From assembly GCF_016862435.1 (NCBI RefSeq), contig NZ_BOMY01000021.1, forward strand, positions 124,001-188,000: a stretch of DNA of 64,000 bases. The letters are read 5' to 3'. Positions 58,441-64,000 of this stretch are shown here, piece after piece. Position 1 is the first letter of the stretch, and each line of letters starts with the position of its first letter. The notes under the pieces are model-generated. The model saw only the letters and a list, made by a program, of their open reading frames with translations. It did no database searches and was not told the origin of the DNA. The position numbers were made by a program, and so were the translations under genes. Source of the DNA: Paractinoplanes tereljensis. GTDB lineage: Bacteria > Actinomycetota > Actinomycetes > Mycobacteriales > Micromonosporaceae.

Positions 58441-60741
58441 GTGCCGACCGTCACGTCGCAACCGATCCGCTCCCGTCCGGGTCCTTCGCGGGGCCCCGAA
58501 CGGACCGATCTTTCAAACGTGCTGAAACGATGGCAGAGCTGGATCCCCACCGGGGGCGGGCTCCGAGACGAGGACTGGGCACGCCGTCACCGGCTGCTGA
58601 CCATGCTGCTCGCCGCGTGCGTCGTCGGCCTGACGGTCTACGGCACGTTCCAGGACGCGCTCACCACCATCTGGGTGACCGTGCTGCTGGTGCTGCCGTG
58701 CGTGGTGCTGGCGGCCAGGTTGCGCTCGCGCCGCCCGGCGTCGATCGCGGTGGCCCTCGGCTTCGTGATCGCCTGCGCCGGCTTCGTCACCATGTCCAAC
58801 GGCCTGACCGAGGCACACTTCTCGTTCTTCGTGGTGGTGGCCGCGCTCGCGCTGTACCGGGACTGGGCGCCGTTCGGTGTCTTCCTGATCGCCACCACCC
58901 TGCACCACGCGGTGTTCGGCACCCTCTGGCACAACCACACCTACGACCACACCGGCGACCCGCTGCTGTGGGCGGCGCTGCACGGCGTGGCCGTGCTGCT
59001 CGCGGCCGGCTTCCAGGCCGTCGCCTGGGCGCTGACCGAGGACGAGGAGCGGCGCGCCCAGGAGAACCTGGACGACCGCGAGGCGCAGCTGTCGGTGGCC
59101 TTCGACCAGACGCCGGTGCCGATGGCGATGCTCTCCCCGGACGGCCTGGTGCTGCGCACCAACACCGCGTACCGCACCTGGCTGTGCCTGCCGGACGAGC
59201 TGCCGCCCGGCTTCTCGGTCGAGGACCTGCCGGTCACGCCGGTCGGCAACACGATGACCGGGCTGTTCGACAACCTGTCCAACCGGACCGCGTACAACGC
59301 GACCCGGCAGTACCGCCGCAAGGACACCGGCGAGATCATCTGGGCCGAGGCGCACAGCACCTCGCTGTTCGACAAGGAGGGCAAGCTCAAGCTGATCTTC
59401 CTGCACTGCCTGGACGTCACCGAGAGCCGCCGCCAGCAGGAGGAGCTCAACCACCGGGTGCGGCACGACGCGCTCACCGGGCTGCTGTCCCGGTCGGCGT
59501 TCGAGGTCGACCTGGAGTCCGTCCTGGCCGCGCAGGCCGACGGCGCGACAGTGCTCTACCTGGACGTCGACCGCTTCAAGTCGATCAACGACGGCTCCGG
59601 TCACTCGGCCGGCGACAGCGTGCTCAAGGCCATCGCGGGACGCCTCTCGGCGCTCGTGCCGGCCGGCTCGCTGATCGCCCGCTTCGGCGGCGACGAGTTC
59701 GTGGTCGCCGTTCCCGGCGGGCCGGAGATCGGCGCGCACACCGGCGAGGCGATCCTGGCCGCGTTCGCCGAGCCGCTGCCGGTCGAGGACAACCTGCTCA
59801 ACGTCTCGCTCAGCATCGGCCTGGCCCTGGCCGCCGACGCCGACCAGGGCGAGGACGCCGTGCTGGCCGCCGACACCGCGATGTACGCGGCCAAGCGCTC
59901 CGGCGGCAACCGGATGAGGATCTTCAACGAGCAGATGCGGGTGTCCGTGCACGAGCGGATCGCCGCCGAGAAGCTGCTGCGCGAGGCGCTGGCCGGGGAC
60001 CGGGAGCAGACCCTGCCGGTCTGGTTCCAGCCGATCGTGCGGGCCGAGTCCGGCGAGATCGTCGGCGCCGAGGCCCTGGTCCGGATGCGGGCCGCGGACG
60101 GTTCGATCATCGGTCCGGGGCACTTCGTGCCGGCCGCCGAGGAGACCGGCATGATCGTGCAGCTCGGTGAGCACGTGCTGATCATGGCGTTGCGGCACCT
60201 GATGGAGTGGCGCCACGACCTCGGCTACATCTCGGTCAACGTCAGCCCGCGTCAGCTCGCCGAGCCGGACTTCGTGCCGCTGCTCGCCGACCTGCTCGCC
60301 GCCAACCCCGAGCTGGACCCGAAGCGCCTGGTCCTGGAGATCACCGAGACCGCCCTGCTGGGTTCCTCGGTCGACGTCCGGGAACGCCTGGAAACCATCA
60401 AACGGCTGGGCGTACGCATCGCGCTGGACGACTTCGGCACCGGGTACAGCTCGCTGACCTGGCTGCAGAACGTGCCGGCCGACGTGGTCAAGCTGGACCG
60501 CTCGTTCGTGGCCGGCCTGTCCTCCGACGCCCGCAAGTCGTCGATCATCCAGGCCGTGCTGTGGCTGGCCAAGTCGCTCGGCATGTCGGCGGTGGCCGAG
60601 GGTGTCGAGGAGGAGGCCGACCGGCAGGCGCTGCACTCGGCCGGCTGCGAGCTGATCCAGGGTTACCTGTTCGGCAAGCCGATGCCACCGGCCGAGTTCA
60701 GCGAGCGGATTCAGCGCTCGAGGATGGCCACCACGCCCTGA
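58441..60741 (+). CDS. Membrane PAS-GGDEF-EAL bifunctional cyclic-di-GMP protein
   Basis: 766 aa from GTG 58441; the ribosome site is weak and a later start is possible. Four to six N-terminal helices (residues 50-200), PAS domain (FDQTPVPMAMLSPDGLVLRT, then FLHCLDVTESRRQQEELNHR), GGDEF with intact LIARFGGDEFVVAVP, and EAL with IVGAEALVRMRAADGSIIGP, ALDDFGTGYSSLTWLQ, SAVAEGVEEEADRQ. Both catalytic sites look complete. Its first bases abut a TetR operator copy, so it may be co-regulated with the MFS operon. The end overlaps the thiolase gene by 31 bases. Confidence 0.92.
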   Translation: MPTVTSQPIRSRPGPSRGPERTDLSNVLKRWQSWIPTGGGLRDEDWARRHRLLTMLLAACVVGLTVYGTFQDALTTIWVTVLLVLPCVVLAARLRSRRPASIAVALGFVIACAGFVTMSNGLTEAHFSFFVVVAALALYRDWAPFGVFLIATTLHHAVFGTLWHNHTYDHTGDPLLWAALHGVAVLLAAGFQAVAWALTEDEERRAQENLDDREAQLSVAFDQTPVPMAMLSPDGLVLRTNTAYRTWLCLPDELPPGFSVEDLPVTPVGNTMTGLFDNLSNRTAYNATRQYRRKDTGEIIWAEAHSTSLFDKEGKLKLIFLHCLDVTESRRQQEELNHRVRHDALTGLLSRSAFEVDLESVLAAQADGATVLYLDVDRFKSINDGSGHSAGDSVLKAIAGRLSALVPAGSLIARFGGDEFVVAVPGGPEIGAHTGEAILAAFAEPLPVEDNLLNVSLSIGLALAADADQGEDAVLAADTAMYAAKRSGGNRMRIFNEQMRVSVHERIAAEKLLREALAGDREQTLPVWFQPIVRAESGEIVGAEALVRMRAADGSIIGPGHFVPAAEETGMIVQLGEHVLIMALRHLMEWRHDLGYISVNVSPRQLAEPDFVPLLADLLAANPELDPKRLVLEITETALLGSSVDVRERLETIKRLGVRIALDDFGTGYSSLTWLQNVPADVVKLDRSFVAGLSSDARKSSIIQAVLWLAKSLGMSAVAEGVEEEADRQALHSAGCELIQGYLFGKPMPPAEFSERIQRSRMATTP

Positions 60742-61988
60742 CCACCGGCCGCGCAGATGGAGATCAGGCCCCGGCCCGATCCCTTCTGCGCGAGCAGCTT
60801 GGCCAGGGTCGCCACGATCCGGCCGCCGGTGGCCGCGAACGGGTGCCCGGCCGCCAGGGAGGAGCCGTTGACGTTGAGCTTGGCCCGGTCGATCGAGCCG
60901 AGCGGCGCGTCCAGGCCGAGCTTCTCCTTGCAGAACGACGGCGATTCCCAGGCGGCCAGGGTCGCGAGGACCTGCGAGGCGAACGCCTCGTGGATCTCGT
61001 AGAAGTCGAAGTCCTGCAGGGTGAGCCCGTTGCGGGCGAGCAGCCGGGGCACCGCGTAGGCCGGGGCCATCAGCAGCCCTTCCTCGCCGTGCACGAAGTC
61101 GACCGCGGCGTCCTCGCCGTCCACGAAATAGGCCTGCACCGGCACGTTGTGCTGCTCGGCCCACTCCTCGCTGGACAGCAGCACGGTGGAGGCGCCGTCG
61201 GTGAGCGGCGACGAGTTGCCCGCCGTCATGGTGGCGTCCTCCTTACCGAACACCGGCTTCAGCTTCGCGAGCTTCTCCAGGGTGGTGTCGGCCCGGAGGT
61301 TCTGGTCGCGGGTCAGTCCCAGATAGGGCGTCAGAAGATCATCGAAGAACCCGCTGTCGTACGCCGCGGCCAGGTGCTGGTGCGACGCGAGGGCGAGTTC
61401 GTCCTGCGCCTCGCGGCTGATCTGCCAGCGCAGCGCGGTGATCGCCGCGTGGTCGCCCATGGACAGCCCGGTGCGCGGCTCGGAGTTGCGCGGAATGGCC
61501 GGCTGGAACGCCTGCTGCGGCCGGAGCTTGGCGGCCGCCTTGAGCCGCTCGCCGAGCGTGCGGGACCGGTTGAGCGCCAGCAGCGCCCGGCGCATGTCCT
61601 CGTTGAGCTGCAGCGGCGCGTCCGAGGTGGTGTCCACCCCGCCGGCCACGCCGGCGTCGATCTGGCCCAGCGCGATCTTGTTGGCAACCAGGATCGCCGC
61701 TTCGAGGCCGGTGCCGCAGGCCTGCTGGATGTCGTACGCCGGGGTGCGCGGATCGAGCCGGGAACCGAGCACGGTCTCGCGGGTCAGGTTGAAGTCACGC
61801 GAGTGCTTGAGGACCGCACCGGCCACCACCTCGCCGAGCCGCTCGCCGGCCAGCCCGAACCGGGCCACCAGGCCGTCCAGCGCGGCGGTCAGCATGTCCT
61901 GGTTCGACGCCTCGGCGTACTTCGAGTTGGAGCGGGCGAACGGGATGCGGTTTCCCCCCAGCACGGCGACACGACGCACGTTCTGCAC
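60711..61988 (-). CDS. Acetyl-CoA acetyltransferase (thiolase, FadI/FadA2-like)
   Basis: About 425 aa from GTG 61988, with TTGGAGGA upstream; an ATG eight codons earlier lacks a ribosome site. Catalytic Cys in YDIQQACGTGLEAAIL, NEHEAF-like motif as YEIHEAFASQVLATLAAW, GHPF motif in NVNGSSLAAGHPFAATGGR, and the C-terminal Cys in ISICAAGGQG. It removes or condenses acetyl units in fatty-acid metabolism. Divergent to the long FabG gene, matching the mycobacterial fadA2/fabG4 layout. Confidence 0.93.
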   Translation of the reverse strand: MQNVRRVAVLGGNRIPFARSNSKYAEASNQDMLTAALDGLVARFGLAGERLGEVVAGAVLKHSRDFNLTRETVLGSRLDPRTPAYDIQQACGTGLEAAILVANKIALGQIDAGVAGGVDTTSDAPLQLNEDMRRALLALNRSRTLGERLKAAAKLRPQQAFQPAIPRNSEPRTGLSMGDHAAITALRWQISREAQDELALASHQHLAAAYDSGFFDDLLTPYLGLTRDQNLRADTTLEKLAKLKPVFGKEDATMTAGNSSPLTDGASTVLLSSEEWAEQHNVPVQAYFVDGEDAAVDFVHGEEGLLMAPAYAVPRLLARNGLTLQDFDFYEIHEAFASQVLATLAAWESPSFCKEKLGLDAPLGSIDRAKLNVNGSSLAAGHPFAATGGRIVATLAKLLAQKGSGRGLISICAAGGQGVVAILER

Positions 61989-62039
61989 TGCACTCCTCCA
62001 ACGGCTGGCCATATCGTTACCGGTGAGTAGGCTACGCCC

Positions 62040-63365
62040 ATGGGTGACAGGTACGCGAACTTCGCAAACTCCGGGATGGGCCGTGGCGTCGTCAAGCGGC
62101 TCGGGCTGCCCGATCCGCCCCGGCTGCGCCGCTACCAGCCCGGCGACCCGCTGACGAACGGCCCGGTGCTGCTCGGCGCGGCCGACGGCGGGCGCCTGGC
62201 CGGTCCGGTCGGCAAGCTCCTGGAAGCGGCCGGGGTCGCGGTCACCGAGACGGCCGGCGAGGGCGACAAATATGCCGCGCTGGTCTTCGACGCCACCGGG
62301 ATCACCGACTCGACCGGGCTGCGCGCGCTCTACGACTTCTTCCACCCGGTCGCCCGCAGTGGCAAGACCTCCGGCCGGGTCGTCGTGCTCGGCACCCCGC
62401 CCGAGTCGGCCGCGAGCCCGCGCGAGGCCACCGCGCAGCGCGCCCTCGAAGGGCTGACCCGCAGCATCGGCAAGGAGTTCGGGCGGGGCATCACCAGCCA
62501 GCTCGTCTACGTCGAGACCGGCGGCGAGACCGCAGTGGAATCCACCCTGCGGTTCCTGCTCAGCGGCCGCTCCGCGTACGTGTCGGGGCAGGTCATCCGG
62601 GTCGGCGGCGGCAGCGCGCCGGCCCCGGCCGACTGGGACCAGCCCCTCGCGGGCAAGACCGCCCTGGTCACCGGCGCGGCCCGGGGCATCGGCGCGGCCA
62701 TCGCCCGGGTGCTGGCCCGGGACGGCGCCGAGGTGATCGCGCTCGACGTGCCCGGGGCCGGCGACGCCTTGGCCGCGGTGGCCAACGACGTGCGCGGCCG
62801 GGCCCTGCAGCTCGACCTCACCGCGCCGGACGCACCGGCCCGGCTGGCCGACCGGCTCACCGGCCTCGACATCATCGTGCACAACGCCGGCATCACCCGG
62901 GACAAGACAATCGCCCGGATGGACGAGAGCCGGTGGGACTCGGTGCTCGACGTGAACCTGTCCAGCCAGGAGCGCATCAACGACCTGCTGCTGGAACGCG
63001 GGCTGATCAACGCGGGCGGCCGGATCGTCGGGGTCGCCTCGATCGCCGGCATCGCCGGCAACCGCGGCCAGACCAACTACGCCACCAGCAAGGCCGGCGT
63101 GATCGGGCTGGTCGAGTCGATGGCGCCGGTGCTGGCCAAGCGGGGCATCACGATCAACGCGGTGGCGCCCGGCTTCATCGAGACCGCGATGACCGCGAAG
63201 ATGCCACTGTTCCTGCGCGAGGCCGGGCGGCGGATGAACAGCCTGTCGCAGGGCGGCCTGCCGGTCGACGTGGCCGAGACGATCTCCTGGTTCGCGTCGC
63301 CGGCCTCCGCCACGATCAGCGGGAACGTGGTGCGGGTCTGCGGCCAGAGCCTGCTGGGGGCCTGA
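62040..63365 (+). CDS. fabG: High-molecular-weight 3-oxoacyl-ACP reductase (FabG4-like)
   Basis: 441 aa from ATG 62040, about 200 longer than ordinary FabG. The N-terminal half is a degenerate Rossmann/flavodoxin-like domain (ALVFDATGITDSTGLRALYD). The C-terminal half is a full SDR: TALVTGAARGIGAAIARVLA, DIIVHNAGITRDKTIARM, GVASIAGIAGNRGQTNYATS (catalytic Tyr and following SK) and INAVAPGFIETAMTAKM. Such proteins reduce 3-oxoacyl-CoA/ACP with NADH. Overlaps the MaoC gene by TGATG, forming an apparent reductase-dehydratase unit. Confidence 0.93.
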   Translation: MGDRYANFANSGMGRGVVKRLGLPDPPRLRRYQPGDPLTNGPVLLGAADGGRLAGPVGKLLEAAGVAVTETAGEGDKYAALVFDATGITDSTGLRALYDFFHPVARSGKTSGRVVVLGTPPESAASPREATAQRALEGLTRSIGKEFGRGITSQLVYVETGGETAVESTLRFLLSGRSAYVSGQVIRVGGGSAPAPADWDQPLAGKTALVTGAARGIGAAIARVLARDGAEVIALDVPGAGDALAAVANDVRGRALQLDLTAPDAPARLADRLTGLDIIVHNAGITRDKTIARMDESRWDSVLDVNLSSQERINDLLLERGLINAGGRIVGVASIAGIAGNRGQTNYATSKAGVIGLVESMAPVLAKRGITINAVAPGFIETAMTAKMPLFLREAGRRMNSLSQGGLPVDVAETISWFASPASATISGNVVRVCGQSLLGA

Positions 63366-64000
63366 TGGCTGTCGTCGAGGTGACCTCGTCGCCGGCCAGC
63401 CCCTACCTCAAGGCCGCGCTCGGGCTGCTGCCGTCCCGGCGGCCCACCGGTCTGCCGGAGACCACCCTGGTCCGGCGCGGCGTCACCACCGATCGCGATC
63501 ACCTGGCCCGGTACGACCGGGTGTGCGGGTTCCGGCTGCGCGACACGCTGCCGCCGACCTATCCGCACCTGATGGCCTTCCCGCTCGCCATGCAGTTGAT
63601 GTCCGGCCGGGACTTCCCGTTCCCGGTGGTCGGGCTCGTGCACATCACCAACCGCATCACCGTGCACCGGGCGATCGACGCGGGCGAGGCGCTGGACGTG
63701 ACCGTCACCTGCGAAAACCTCCGGCCGCACGACCGCGGGCAGCAGTTCGACGTGGTCGCGACGATCACCGGCGGTGACGATATCGCGTGGTCGGCGGTCT
63801 CGACGTACCTCTCGAAAAACGCGACCAAGAGTGCCGGGCGCGGGAAGCGCGACCAGGCGCCCGGGCCGGCCCCGACCGCGACCTGGCGGGTGCCGGCGCG
63901 CGTCGGCGGTGAGTACGCCGAGGTGTCCGGCGACCGGAACCCGATCCACACCTCGCGGATCGGGGCGCGGGCGTTCGGCTTTCCGCGGCCGATCGCGCAC
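63365..64000 (+). CDS. MaoC-like (R)-specific enoyl hydratase/dehydratase, HtdX-like, cut by window edge
   Basis: 212 codons from ATG 63365 (TGATG overlap with fabG), still open at the edge. N-terminal hot-dog-like region (LMAFPLAMQLMSGRDFPFPV, VGLVHITNRITVHRAIDAGE) and the start of the catalytic hydratase-2 motif YAEVSGDRNPIHTS, then AFGFPRPIAH. This matches the HtdX type of long MaoC dehydratase, which acts on 3-hydroxyacyl thioesters. The gene order thiolase / FabG4 / HtdX is that of Mycobacterium Rv0243-Rv0241c. Confidence 0.88.
   Translation, partial: MAVVEVTSSPASPYLKAALGLLPSRRPTGLPETTLVRRGVTTDRDHLARYDRVCGFRLRDTLPPTYPHLMAFPLAMQLMSGRDFPFPVVGLVHITNRITVHRAIDAGEALDVTVTCENLRPHDRGQQFDVVATITGGDDIAWSAVSTYLSKNATKSAGRGKRDQAPGPAPTATWRVPARVGGEYAEVSGDRNPIHTSRIGARAFGFPRPIAH

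Noticed and set aside
58513..61164. 883-codon minus-strand frame opposite the GGDEF-EAL gene
   Set aside because: Shadow of the plus-strand gene; the real minus-strand thiolase is in a different frame.

Overview
The window is 64 kb of very GC-rich DNA with dense, GTG/ATG-started genes that often overlap by 1 to 4 bases. Secreted CBM2 enzymes, CebR-type operators, several ECF sigma factors and cyclic-di-GMP proteins point to a filamentous actinomycete, most likely Micromonosporaceae (Actinoplanes-like). The genus is inference. I found no rRNA, tRNA, CRISPR array, prophage or insertion sequence.

Layout. 1-10.5 kb: an ECF42 sigma factor with its DGPF/YCII partner, a PadR/membrane-protein pair behind a strong palindromic operator, a GGDEF-EAL protein coupled to a DinB protein, a secreted lipase, a tiny acidic lipoprotein, an emfourin-like secreted protein and two medium-chain dehydrogenases, one of which seems to start at ATT. 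10.5-25 kb: the main metabolic block. Around a central IclR-type regulator lie a GH79 beta-glucuronidase, a BNR-fold secreted protein, an unrecognised 369-aa protein, glucarate dehydratase, a sugar ABC importer without ATPase, uronate dehydrogenase, tartronate semialdehyde reductase, an HpcH/HpaI aldolase and two pectate lyases. Read together they release uronic acids from polymers, import them and oxidise them through aldarate to pyruvate plus glycerate. 25-36.9 kb: a membrane-anchored trypsin opposite a two-component system, two glycosyltransferases, a UvrA-like ATPase, and an ECF41 (SigJ-type) sigma factor surrounded by three matching promoter-like sequences, a decayed hydrolase and a stand-alone SnoaL-like protein.

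37-51 kb: a CBM2 esterase behind a CebR box, a cation efflux protein, carbonic anhydrase, a subtilase with a starch-binding domain, a PAS/GAF protein, an MFS/TetR pair, a PAS-GGDEF protein and glycogen phosphorylase. 51-64 kb: a NACHT NTPase, an expansin-CBM2 protein behind a second CebR box, an MFS-TetR-cupin operon with two operator copies, a GGDEF-EAL protein, and a thiolase / long FabG / MaoC set arranged like mycobacterial fadA2-fabG4-htdX.

The observations most worth following are a pair of about 98-nt intergenic elements (near 7.3 and 25.0 kb) sharing sequence and a foldable architecture; nine exact 15-bp-period palindromes at the start of the GH79 protein; the unrecognised enzyme-like gene in the uronate operon; and the three-site ECF41 regulon.
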